A DNA stretch of 47,066 nt, from positions 1-47,066 of the forward strand of contig CALWYD010000109.1 of assembly GCA_944385675.1 (NCBI GenBank). Direction: 5' to 3'. Positions 33,376 to 40,193 of this stretch are shown in pieces (position 1 is the stretch's first letter; the number at the start of each line of letters is the position of its first letter). A program made the translations under genes and the position numbers. The notes under the pieces were generated by a model. It saw nothing but the letters and a program-made list of their open reading frames with translations. It was not told the DNA's origin and made no database searches. The DNA is from an uncultured Oscillospiraceae bacterium. Lineage in GTDB: Bacteria > Bacillota > Clostridia > Oscillospirales > Oscillospiraceae.

Positions 33376-33912
33376 TTAGGCTGTCTGCACCAGTCGGGCC
33401 TTTTGCAGGGCCAGCACAACCACAGGAACTGCGACCAATTGCAGAATGATACCTGGAATGGCATTGGTAAAGGCACCGGCTACGAAGGCTGCAAAAGTGA
33501 AACCATCTCCGTTGAGCAGGAGCAGCGCGGTTACAATTCCCCACACTGCCCGGCCGCACAGCATGGCGGCTATCAAAGCGGTGTAGATACCCACCAGATT
33601 TTTCGGCAGGCGGCGGTAGAGAAAGCCAGATACAAAACCGTAGGCTGCCATTTCAAAGGCCATGGCCAAGGCCGTTGGGTACATAAGGGGCTTTGTCAGG
33701 ATGAGAGAGCGCATCAGCGGGGCCACAAAGCCAACTGCAGCGCCCCAGGGCCCACCGCACAAAAACCCGCACAGGATGGTGGGCAAATGCATGGGCAGGA
33801 GCATAGCGCCAATTTGAGGGATATTGCCTGTGAAATTGGGCAGTATGTAGGCGAGGGCCAGCATCAAGGCCGCCGTAACGAGGTGCCGGATAGTTTGTGC
33901 TTGTTTTGTCAT
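33376..33912 (-). CDS. ECF transporter substrate-binding (S) component
   Basis: A 178-residue integral membrane protein with about six hydrophobic segments, of the size and pattern of energy-coupling-factor S components. The N-terminus TIRHLVTAALMLALAYILP and the MHLPTILCGFLCGGPWGAAVGFVAP segment are typical of this superfamily, including the small-residue A-x3-A-like helix used to dock on EcfT. The ATPases and EcfT are not in the window, so it would use the shared module. The substrate is unknown; the downstream kinase gene and the structured leader upstream are the only hints. AAGGAG lies before ATG 33912, close behind the leader terminator. Confidence 0.85.
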   Translation of the reverse strand: MTKQAQTIRHLVTAALMLALAYILPNFTGNIPQIGAMLLPMHLPTILCGFLCGGPWGAAVGFVAPLMRSLILTKPLMYPTALAMAFEMAAYGFVSGFLYRRLPKNLVGIYTALIAAMLCGRAVWGIVTALLLLNGDGFTFAAFVAGAFTNAIPGIILQLVAVPVVVLALQKARLVQTA

Positions 33913-33930
33913 AAAATCCTACAACTCCTT

Positions 33931-34051
33931 TTAAAAATGCCGCACAGGCGCTTTGCCCTTCTGGGCAAAGTATACCTGCGCGGCATAACAAATAGACAAT
34001 ATAAATATTTTGAACGGGTAGTGCCTGGGTGTCGGCTTCATGCCAACTGTT
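33931..34051 (-). ncRNA. Riboswitch-like leader of the ECF-kinase operon
   Basis: The minus-strand transcript has a hairpin of 6 bp with a 5-base loop (34031-34047), a mostly unpaired C-rich and then A/U-rich stretch, and a terminator that ends just before the ribosome site. Eight bases of the hairpin (34038-34045) can pair instead with the 5' arm of the terminator (33981-33988), giving mutually exclusive on and off folds. I compared it with the preQ1, THF, TPP, FMN, fluoride and NAD riboswitch patterns I remember and found no match, so the ligand is unknown. Confidence 0.6.
33932..33986 (-). terminator. Leader terminator before the ECF gene
   Basis: On the minus strand a 12-base arm (33975-33986) pairs with 33937-33948 with one G-U-like defect, enclosing a second hairpin with 7-base arms (TTTGCCC and GGGCAAA). 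It is followed by a run of T (33932-33936). Confidence 0.8.
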
Positions 34052-34057
34052 GGAAAA

Positions 34058-34087
34058 ATTATAGCACAGGGAATGGCAGACAGTCAA
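34058..34087 (-). promoter_or_regulatory. Promoter of the ECF-kinase operon
   Basis: Minus-strand TTGACT (34082-34087), 18-base spacer, perfect TATAAT (34058-34063), only 20 bases beyond the phosphoketolase stop. Confidence 0.85.
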
Positions 34088-34107
34088 TCCCGGAGTTGGT
34101 TGGGCCT

Positions 34108-36546
34108 TTAATAGTTGCCCCGGCCCTCGTTCCAGCGCCACTGGCGCACCTCAGGCAGATCCTGGCCATAAGTATTGATATACTGCCGATGTTCCACCAG
34201 TTTATCCTTCATCTCCTGGATGAGGTAGGCGGCGCTGTTGCCCAGCTGGGGCAGGCGTTTGACCGTGTCCATGACCAGGTGGAAACGGTCAATGTCGTTG
34301 CGCACCCGCATGTCGAAGGGGGTGGTGATGGTGCCCTCTTCCTTGTAGCCTCGGACATGGAGTTTTTTGTTGTGCCGGCGGTAGGTCAGCTCGTGTACCA
34401 GGGTGGGGTAGCCGTGGAAGGCGAAGATAATGGGGGCATCGGTGGTGAAGAGGGCGTCGTAGTCTTCGTCGGTAAGACCGTGGGGGTGTTCGGTATGGGG
34501 CTGAAGCTTCATAAGATCCACTACGTTGACAACGCGGATTTTTAGGTTGGGCAGGTGGTGGCGCAGAATGGTGACCGCGGCCAAAGTTTCTAAAGTGGGG
34601 GTGTCACCACAGCAGGCCAGCACTGCGTCTGGCTCGTACCCTTGGTCATTGGAGGCCCACTGCCAAATGCCGATGCCGTGGGTACAGTGCTTGATGGCTT
34701 CGTCCATATTCAACCACTGAGGACGGGGGAGTTTGGAGGCAACCATCACATTGATTTGATCCCGGCTTTGGATGCAGTGGTCAAAACAGCACAGCAGGCA
34801 GTTGGCATCAGGAGGAAGATAGAGGCGTACCACGTCCGCCTTTTTGTTAGCCACATGGTCCAAAAACCCCGGATCCTGATGAGTAAAGCCATTGTGATCC
34901 TGCTGCCATACATTGGAAGCTAAGACATAGTTGAGAGAGGCGATGGATTGGCGCCAGGGCAATTGCCGGCACACCTTTAACCACTTGGCGTGCTGAGCCA
35001 CCATGGAGTCCACAATGCGGATAAATGCCTCATAACTGTTGAGAAAACCGTGGCGTCCGGTGAGCAGGTATCCCTCCAGCCATCCTTGACACAGGTGCTC
35101 GGACAAAGCTGCGTCCATCACCCTTCCGTCCCGGGAGAGGTTCTCATCACAGTCTGGGTCAATGGGATCGTTCCAGCGCCGGCCAGTGGCATCAAAGATG
35201 GGGGAGAGGCGGTTGGAGGCGGTCTCATCCGGAGCGAAAATACGGAAGTTACGCCCTGTCAGGTTGCGTTTGGTTAAATCCCGCACATAGTTGCCTAGCA
35301 CCTCCATATCCGCGGCTTCCACTGCACCCGGCTGGGGGACGTCTAGCATATAGCTGCGAAAATCAGGAACCCGCAGATCCCGCAGCAGTAGTCCGCCGTT
35401 GGCATGGGGATTGGCTCCCATGCGCCGATCCCCGGTGGGGGAAAGTTCCCGCAACTGGGGGACAAGAGCGCCGGTTTCGTCGAAAAGTTCCTCGGGGTGG
35501 TAGCTGCGCAGCCAGTCTTCCAATTCCTGCAGTCGGCCGGGCTGGCCGTCGTGGACAGGAATAGGTGGGGTGTGAGAGCGCCAACTGCCTTCCACCTGCT
35601 TGCCATCTACCTCTTTTGGCCCGGTCCAGCCCTTTGGGGAGCGCAGAATAATCATAGGCCAGCGGGGGCGAGTGGAGTCGCCGGAGGTGCGTGCATATTC
35701 CTGAACCCGTTGGATCTCTCGCACTGCCCAGTCCAGAGCAGCAGCCATCTTCTGGTGCATGACTTTAGGGACGTCTCCCTCCACAAAGCGGGGTTCCCAG
35801 CCGCAGCCTTTGAAGAACATCTCCAGTTCTTCGTGGGTGATGCGAGAAAAAATGGTGGGGTTAGAGACTTTAAAGCCATTTAAATGGAGGATAGGGAGAA
35901 CCGCTCCGTCAGTGATGGGGTTTAGGAACTTGTTGGAATGCCAGGCGGCAGCCAGCGGGCCGGTTTCTGCCTCGCCGTCCCCTACCACACAGGCAGCAAT
36001 CAGTTCGGGGTTGTCCATCACGGCCCCGAAGGCGTGGGCCAGAGAATACCCTAACTCGCCCCCTTCATTGATGGAGCCGGGGGGCTGGGGGGCGGTGTGA
36101 CAGGGGATGCCGCCGGGAAAGGAGTACTGACGGAACAGGCGCTTCATTCCCTCTACATCCTGGCTAATATTAGGATAGATTTCGCTGTACGAGCCCTCCA
36201 AATAGGTCTGGGCTACCACAGCATTTCCTCCGTGGCCGGGACCGCAGATATAGATCATATTCAGATCATATTTAACAATGGCACGGTTCAGGTGTGTGTA
36301 AATAAAATTTTGTCCCGGGCAGGTACCCCAGTGGCCCACAATATTTTGCTTCAGATGTTCAGGGCGCAGAGGTTCCCGCAGCAAAGGGTTGTCCAGCAGA
36401 TATAGCTGGCAGGCGGACAGATAGTTGGATGCCCTCCACCAAGCGTCGATGGCTTGAAGCTGCTCACGGGTTAAAGGGTCTTTTTCGGACATGCGGGCCG
36501 GCGCCTTTACGGCGGCCTTTGACACGCTGCTGGCGGTCTTAGGCAT
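34108..36546 (-). CDS. xfp: Xylulose-5-phosphate/fructose-6-phosphate phosphoketolase
   Basis: A thiamine-diphosphate enzyme splitting xylulose-5-phosphate (and often fructose-6-phosphate) to acetyl phosphate and a sugar phosphate. The 812-residue length is typical. Visible are the N-terminal [27 protein letters not shown], the GPGHGGNA loop, the ThDP/Mg motif [17 protein letters not shown], and the C-terminal [17 protein letters not shown] 36546 has AAGGAGG upstream. It gives a route from pentoses to acetyl phosphate and ATP; no acetate kinase gene is in the window. Confidence 0.95.
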   Translation of the reverse strand: MPKTASSVSKAAVKAPARMSEKDPLTREQLQAIDAWWRASNYLSACQLYLLDNPLLREPLRPEHLKQNIVGHWGTCPGQNFIYTHLNRAIVKYDLNMIYICGPGHGGNAVVAQTYLEGSYSEIYPNISQDVEGMKRLFRQYSFPGGIPCHTAPQPPGSINEGGELGYSLAHAFGAVMDNPELIAACVVGDGEAETGPLAAAWHSNKFLNPITDGAVLPILHLNGFKVSNPTIFSRITHEELEMFFKGCGWEPRFVEGDVPKVMHQKMAAALDWAVREIQRVQEYARTSGDSTRPRWPMIILRSPKGWTGPKEVDGKQVEGSWRSHTPPIPVHDGQPGRLQELEDWLRSYHPEELFDETGALVPQLRELSPTGDRRMGANPHANGGLLLRDLRVPDFRSYMLDVPQPGAVEAADMEVLGNYVRDLTKRNLTGRNFRIFAPDETASNRLSPIFDATGRRWNDPIDPDCDENLSRDGRVMDAALSEHLCQGWLEGYLLTGRHGFLNSYEAFIRIVDSMVAQHAKWLKVCRQLPWRQSIASLNYVLASNVWQQDHNGFTHQDPGFLDHVANKKADVVRLYLPPDANCLLCCFDHCIQSRDQINVMVASKLPRPQWLNMDEAIKHCTHGIGIWQWASNDQGYEPDAVLACCGDTPTLETLAAVTILRHHLPNLKIRVVNVVDLMKLQPHTEHPHGLTDEDYDALFTTDAPIIFAFHGYPTLVHELTYRRHNKKLHVRGYKEEGTITTPFDMRVRNDIDRFHLVMDTVKRLPQLGNSAAYLIQEMKDKLVEHRQYINTYGQDLPEVRQWRWNEGRGNY

Positions 36547-36591
36547 AGGGGTGCCTCCTTATTGGAAGTTTATATTATATATGATATAATA

Positions 36592-36619
36592 AGTATAGTC
36601 TAAAGGAGAAAAAAGTCAA
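36592..36619 (-). promoter_or_regulatory. Phosphoketolase promoter
   Basis: Minus-strand TTGACT (36614-36619), 16-base spacer and TATACT (36592-36597). The leader that follows is very A/T-rich. Confidence 0.65.
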
Positions 36620-36724
36620 TTCTTAAAAGAAAAATAAGGGAGGAACGTGGATACTTTAGAGTTAAAGTACAGATAGCTGCAGATAAGTAGGATACAATAA
36701 GCCTCTAACAACAAATAAGGAACA

Positions 36725-36765
36725 ACGAAATAAGAACTCCGCCCTTCTCGCGGGAGAGGGCGGAG
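36725..36765 (-). terminator. Terminator of leuA
   Basis: On the minus strand CTCCGCCCT and AGGGCGGAG (36737-36745 with 36757-36765) pair, with more pairs inside, and run into TTCTTATTT. The stretch 36620-36724 shows no gene. Confidence 0.7.
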
Positions 36766-36795
36766 GGGAGTGAAAAGGCAGAACCGACGGGTCAA

Positions 36796-38487
36796 TCAGC
36801 TGTTATGGCGCTTGGCGCGATTGATGGCGGCCAAAATGGCGCGCAGGGGGGCCAGATTAATATTGTGAGACAGCCCCACACCCCAGTACTTCTTGCCGTC
36901 CCGCTGGTCCTGGAGCAGGATGTAGGCCACACCCTGGGAATCAGAGCCGTCTGTAATGGCGTGGGAGGCATAGTCCAAGAAGGAGAAGCGGGCCATCTTT
37001 TCATCTTTAATGGCATTGAAGAAGGCATCAATGGGGCCGTTGCCCTCTCCAGAGACTTTGAAAATAGTGTCTGTATGCTGCAGAGTACCCCAGAAGGTGA
37101 CGTGAGAGTGACCCTCCCCATCCACGCTCTCCTGGAAGGCGTGTTTGAGCAGCTTGTAGGGCCCCTTGACTTCGATATATTCCTGGTGGAACAGCTCATT
37201 AATACGCTGGGGAGTAATTTCTTTGCCTACGGCGTCAGACTCTTTCTGGATGATGGCACCAAATTCAGGCTGCATGGCCTTTGGCAGATCAAAGCCAAAG
37301 TTATGCTCCATGATGTAGGCGGCACCACCCTTGCCGGACTGGGAGTTGATGCGGATGATAGGTTCGTACTCCCGTCCCACATCAGCGGGATCGATGGGCA
37401 GATAGGGAATCTCCCAGTACTCCGACTTGGATTCCTTCATATACTGGGTGCCCTTGTTGATGGCATCCTGGTGACTGCCTGAGAAGGCGGTAAATACCAA
37501 CTTGCCTGCGTAGGGCTGGCGGTCACCGACAGGCATTTTCGTACACCGCTCGTACATCTCCTTAATTTGATTAATATTGGAGAAATTCAGCTGGGGATCC
37601 ACTCCCTGGGTCCACATATTCATAGCCAGGGTAATCATGTCCACGTTGCCGGTGCGCTCACCGTTTCCGAATAAGGTGGCCTCTACGCGCTCCGCTCCGG
37701 CCAGCAGGCCCATTTCCGCGGTAGCCACACCACATCCCCGGTCATTGTGGGGGTGAAGGGAGATGATAGAACAGTCCCGGGAGGGGAGTTTCCGAATAAA
37801 GTACTCCAGCATGTCAGCAAACTGGTTGGGCATACAATTTTCCACCGTAGTAGGCAAGTTTAGAATAACCTTATTGTCCGGGGTGGCGTGCAGATGCTCC
37901 AGCACCGCCTGGCAGATGTCCACAGCATAGTCCATCTCTGTGCCCATAAAAGATTCGGGGGAGTATTCAAAACGCAGGTTCATTCCCTGTGCCAGCATAG
38001 GCTGAGACATCTCGTAGATGAGGTCGGCGGCATCAGTGGCAATCTTAGTAATGCCATCCATGTCCATATGGAACACCACCTTACGCTGAAGGGTGGAGGT
38101 GGAGTTGTAGAAATGGAGGATTACATTTTTGGCCCCCTGGATGGCCTCAAATGTTTTCTTAATCAGATGTTCCCGGGCCTGTACCAGAACCTGAATGGTC
38201 ACATCATCGGGAATATGTCCCCCTTCAATCAGCTCCCGGCAGATCTCATACTCTGTCTCACTGGCCGACGGGAATCCAATCTCAATCTCCTTGACGCCAA
38301 TATCAACCAGAGCATGAAAATATTCCAATTTCTCCTGCAGGTTCATGGGATCCACCAGAGCCTGGTTGCCGTCCCGCAGATCTACCGAACACCACACAGG
38401 GGCCTTTTTGATGACCTTATCGGGCCAGGTACGGTTTTGAATGGGCTGGGGTTTGAAAGGGATGTACTTTTCGAAGCCGGGTTTCAT
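36796..38487 (-). CDS. leuA: 2-isopropylmalate synthase
   Basis: LeuA makes 2-isopropylmalate, the first committed step of leucine synthesis. The 563-residue protein is the longer LeuA type. It has the HMGL-like barrel with SVDLRDGNQAL near the N-terminus, the metal-binding SLHPHNDRGCGVA, the GNGERTGNVDMITLAMN motif, and a C-terminal LeuA allosteric domain that normally gives leucine feedback. I start at ATG 38487 (AAGGAGG upstream); upstream in-frame codons overlap the leader region. It is preceded by a T-box RNA and its own promoter, so transcription depends on uncharged tRNA. No leuB, leuC or leuD is adjacent. Confidence 0.95.
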   Translation of the reverse strand: MKPGFEKYIPFKPQPIQNRTWPDKVIKKAPVWCSVDLRDGNQALVDPMNLQEKLEYFHALVDIGVKEIEIGFPSASETEYEICRELIEGGHIPDDVTIQVLVQAREHLIKKTFEAIQGAKNVILHFYNSTSTLQRKVVFHMDMDGITKIATDAADLIYEMSQPMLAQGMNLRFEYSPESFMGTEMDYAVDICQAVLEHLHATPDNKVILNLPTTVENCMPNQFADMLEYFIRKLPSRDCSIISLHPHNDRGCGVATAEMGLLAGAERVEATLFGNGERTGNVDMITLAMNMWTQGVDPQLNFSNINQIKEMYERCTKMPVGDRQPYAGKLVFTAFSGSHQDAINKGTQYMKESKSEYWEIPYLPIDPADVGREYEPIIRINSQSGKGGAAYIMEHNFGFDLPKAMQPEFGAIIQKESDAVGKEITPQRINELFHQEYIEVKGPYKLLKHAFQESVDGEGHSHVTFWGTLQHTDTIFKVSGEGNGPIDAFFNAIKDEKMARFSFLDYASHAITDGSDSQGVAYILLQDQRDGKKYWGVGLSHNINLAPLRAILAAINRAKRHNS

Positions 38488-38551
38488 AGCAGTGTCCTCC
38501 TTAAAATGCGGCTCCCGCAGATAAAAGCGGGGCAAGTCGTCCGCCAGGGGA

Positions 38552-38827
38552 TAAAAAAACGCCCCTGACTTTCAAAAGTCAGGGGCGTGAAGTAGTCTCA
38601 CGCTGTACCACCCTGGTTCAGCCGCCGGTTACCCAAGCGGCCCTCAAAAGCCTCCAACAAGGCTGTGGCCGGTAACGGGGCCAGACGTTCCATCCTACTA
38701 AGGGCAGGTTCGGAGGGACCGCTCGGGGACCAGTTATACACAAAAGTGTCACACACCGGTTCGCACCAACCACCGGTTCTCTGAGAGGGCAGCTCCTGTC
38801 TTTATTCCCTTCATCGCGTTTGAAATT
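38552..38827 (-). ncRNA. T-box leader RNA of leuA
   Basis: The minus-strand transcript contains a stem I with the GA-motif and terminal loop pattern (CAGAGAACCGG, GGTTGGTGCGAACC, about 38757-38790), and the T-box sequence AGGGTGGTACAGCG at 38601-38614, which differs by one base (C to A) from the usual AGGGTGGTACCGCG. A 13-bp terminator stem (38560-38572 with 38575-38587) with seven T follows. Uncharged tRNA, presumably tRNA-Leu, would favour the antiterminator. I did not fix the specifier codon; CTG at 38731-38733 is a candidate. Confidence 0.88.
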
Positions 38828-38833
38828 AAAGCC

Positions 38834-38862
38834 ATTGTAGCGAAACCCGTCAAATTTGTCAA
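38834..38862 (-). promoter_or_regulatory. leuA T-box promoter
   Basis: Minus-strand TTGACA (38857-38862), 17-base spacer, TACAAT (38834-38839); start site about 38827. Confidence 0.85.
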
Positions 38863-38916
38863 GGGGAAAATTTATGTTGGCCAGCATAGACTGGAGAGGG
38901 GGAGAGGGTGACTGGC

Positions 38917-39468
38917 ATGGAACGGAGACTGGGGATGACAGGCGGAGGGACGCTGACCATTAAGCAGGAGGGGCCAAGGGTCCGACTGGAGGCCCGGCGC
39001 AACGCAGATGGTCGGGGGCTATACAAAGTGTGGCTTACCGGGGAGCCGGGTGGCCGTCTGCTGTTAGGCACTTTGGCACCAGAGGGGGAAGAACTGCGGC
39101 TGAGCCGTATCTTATCCCTGGGAAAACTGGAACAGGCAGGTTGCTGGCCGGTGAGAGAAGCAGAAGCACCGTTGGCGTTCCCGTTTGAGCGGGAAAAGGT
39201 GTGGTATTGCGAGCCACGGCCGGGGCATTTAGTACAGGACAGTCTCTTGCAGGAATTGCTGCGCCGCCCTATGCTCTGCAGGAGAACGGGACAGGGATTT
39301 GAACTTGCTGCCCCTTTTACGGGGGATAGCCCGATAGTGCTTAATACGTTGCTGTGCTTTGCGCGGACAGGGGAAGTGGAGGGGCGGCCTCACTTGATAT
39401 GGACTTTTGACCAGGGTGGGAAGCCTGTGATGCTGGGAGAGGGTAGTAATCCTATCAAACGAAAATGA
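38917..39468 (+). CDS. Hypothetical protein
   Basis: A 183-residue protein if started at ATG 38917; a GTG at 38908 is equally possible since GA-rich ribosome-like sequence precedes both. No signal peptide or membrane segment is seen. The chain reads as a beta-rich domain (VWLTGEPGGRLLLGTLAPEG, LSRILSLGKLEQAGCWPV) followed by a cysteine- and arginine-containing region (LLRRPMLCRRTGQGFEL). I do not recognise a family. It stands alone between the divergent leuA T-box promoter and the promoter at 39515. Codon use looks like its neighbours, which supports a real gene. Confidence 0.65.
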   Translation: MERRLGMTGGGTLTIKQEGPRVRLEARRNADGRGLYKVWLTGEPGGRLLLGTLAPEGEELRLSRILSLGKLEQAGCWPVREAEAPLAFPFEREKVWYCEPRPGHLVQDSLLQELLRRPMLCRRTGQGFELAAPFTGDSPIVLNTLLCFARTGEVEGRPHLIWTFDQGGKPVMLGEGSNPIKRK

Positions 39469-39514
39469 TTTGCAAATCCCAAAAAAGAATCTTGCATTTT
39501 TGAAAAAAATTCTC

Positions 39515-39543
39515 TTGACAAATTTAAATAAAAGGTTTACAAT
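39515..39543 (+). promoter_or_regulatory. Promoter of a short mini-ORF transcript
   Basis: Consensus TTGACA (39515-39520), 17-base spacer, TACAAT (39538-39543). Transcription near 39550 would begin directly with a 9-bp stem-loop having one mismatch (39551-39573). Confidence 0.85.
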
Positions 39544-39605
39544 AAACCGGTCAAGGGGAGTAAATCCCATTGAAAACTACTTTGAGAGGAAAGAGGTGGC
39601 ACAGG

Positions 39606-39689
39606 ATGCCAGTGAAACGTTATGTTACCCAGGGCGGCTGTATGGGCTGCAGGCGTGGAGAGCAGACTGTGCGTGAACGAGTGGCCTGA
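39606..39689 (+). CDS. 27-residue Cys/Arg-containing mini-ORF, possible leader peptide
   Basis: The ORF begins at ATG 39606 with AAGAGGTGG 6-7 bases upstream. The peptide has a CMGC motif (Cys12, Cys15) and five arginines of 27 residues, ending in an R-E-R-V-A tail. Its stop codon is 2 bases before the 5' arm of a stem that would exclude a downstream terminator. Either it is a leader peptide that controls the attenuator, or the region is a structured RNA that happens to be open. The signal (Arg, Cys or an antibiotic-type arrest) cannot be decided. Confidence 0.5.
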   Translation: MPVKRYVTQGGCMGCRRGEQTVRERVA

Positions 39690-39691
39690 TA

Positions 39692-39754
39692 GGCCTGCGA
39701 ATTCCAAACACAATCATTTCCTCCATCGTTTGCAGGCCGAACGATGGTATTTTT
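39692..39754 (+). terminator. Attenuator-like terminator with competing stem
   Basis: CCATCGTT (39723-39730) pairs with AACGATGG (39740-39747), followed by TATTTTT. GGCCTGCGA (39692-39700) can instead pair with TTGCAGGCC (39730-39738). That helix crosses the terminator stem, so both cannot form. Confidence 0.65.
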
Positions 39755-39788
39755 GTACCCATTTTTAGTAGGAAAGGAGCAATAAATC

Positions 39789-39914
39789 ATGACAATGCTG
39801 AAAAGAGAAGTAAACAGCATCTGGTCCCGTGTCCGTGCTGATGTGGACGTGGATGATCTGATCTTTAACGACGACACCCATTCCCGGGAGGAACAGACTT
39901 GCAGCCAGAGGTAA
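39789..39914 (+). CDS. Small protein of unknown function (41 residues)
   Basis: ATG 39789 follows AGGAAAGGAG. The 41-residue product is acidic in the middle (RADVDVDDLIFNDD) and carries one cysteine near the end. It stops at TAA 39912; a different frame continues without a stop to TAG 39953 with a plausible helical, charged sequence (LQPEVIDMERETRQ), so the gene may be frameshifted or the overlap may be chance. It ends before a 12-bp hairpin. No family is recognised. Confidence 0.45.
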   Translation: MTMLKREVNSIWSRVRADVDVDDLIFNDDTHSREEQTCSQR

Positions 39915-39955
39915 TTGATATGGAGCGGGAAACGCGACAAAATACAGATCACTAG

Positions 39956-39993
39956 GCGCCGCGGCAGGCAAAAAAACTGCCGCGGCGCTTGTC
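39956..39993 (+). terminator. Hairpin terminator of the mini-ORF transcript
   Basis: A perfect 12-bp GC-rich stem pairs 39956-39967 with 39977-39988 around an A-rich loop. The T run after it is poor (TTGTCTAT), which lowers certainty. Confidence 0.6.
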
Positions 39994-40046
39994 TATATAA
40001 AGGACGGAAAGGAAGGAAAAAGCCGTGAGATTTTGCAAGAAAGGGG

Positions 40047-40075
40047 TTGCGCTGTAGGAAAAGATATACTAAAAT
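40047..40075 (+). promoter_or_regulatory. Possible promoter of the carboxylase subunit gene
   Basis: TTGCGC (40047-40052), 17-base spacer, TAAAAT (40070-40075). The expected leader is about 110 bases long. Confidence 0.45.
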
Positions 40076-40115
40076 AACGATAAATGGCTGTGTGAGGAAG
40101 AAAAATCCCAACTAA

Positions 40116-40145
40116 CCGCCCTCGTTTTCTTAAGAAAACAGGCGG
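40116..40145 (+). repeat. Inverted repeat in the leader of the carboxylase gene
   Basis: The 14-bp palindrome TTTTCTTAAGAAAA (40125-40138) is flanked by CCGCC (40116-40120) and GGCGG (40141-40145). No T run follows, so it is a leader hairpin or a protein-binding site and not a usual terminator. Confidence 0.5.
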
Positions 40146-40193
40146 CTCCCATTTAAAATTGCTCCATATTGAGCGCTACGGAGGTTGATAACC

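Noticed and set aside
33931-34051. preQ1-I riboswitch before the ECF gene
   Set aside because: The hairpin-to-tail distance is too long and the A-rich tail pairing is not as in preQ1-I; left as unassigned.
33403-34545. 380-codon plus-strand frame across the ECF gene, its leader and the phosphoketolase end
   Set aside because: It crosses two minus-strand genes and a structured leader, and its translation has no recognisable domain.
39551-39606. GGGGAGTA motif suggesting a yybP-ykoY (Mn2+) riboswitch
   Set aside because: The second conserved loop and the closing P1 strand (a CCTTTG-like partner) are missing; the bases instead form a simple 9-bp 5' stem-loop.
39606-39689. R-E-R motif as a macrolide-type (+x+) arrest leader of a resistance gene
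   Set aside because: No resistance gene follows; the motif alone is too short to support it. Kept only as one possibility for the mini-ORF.
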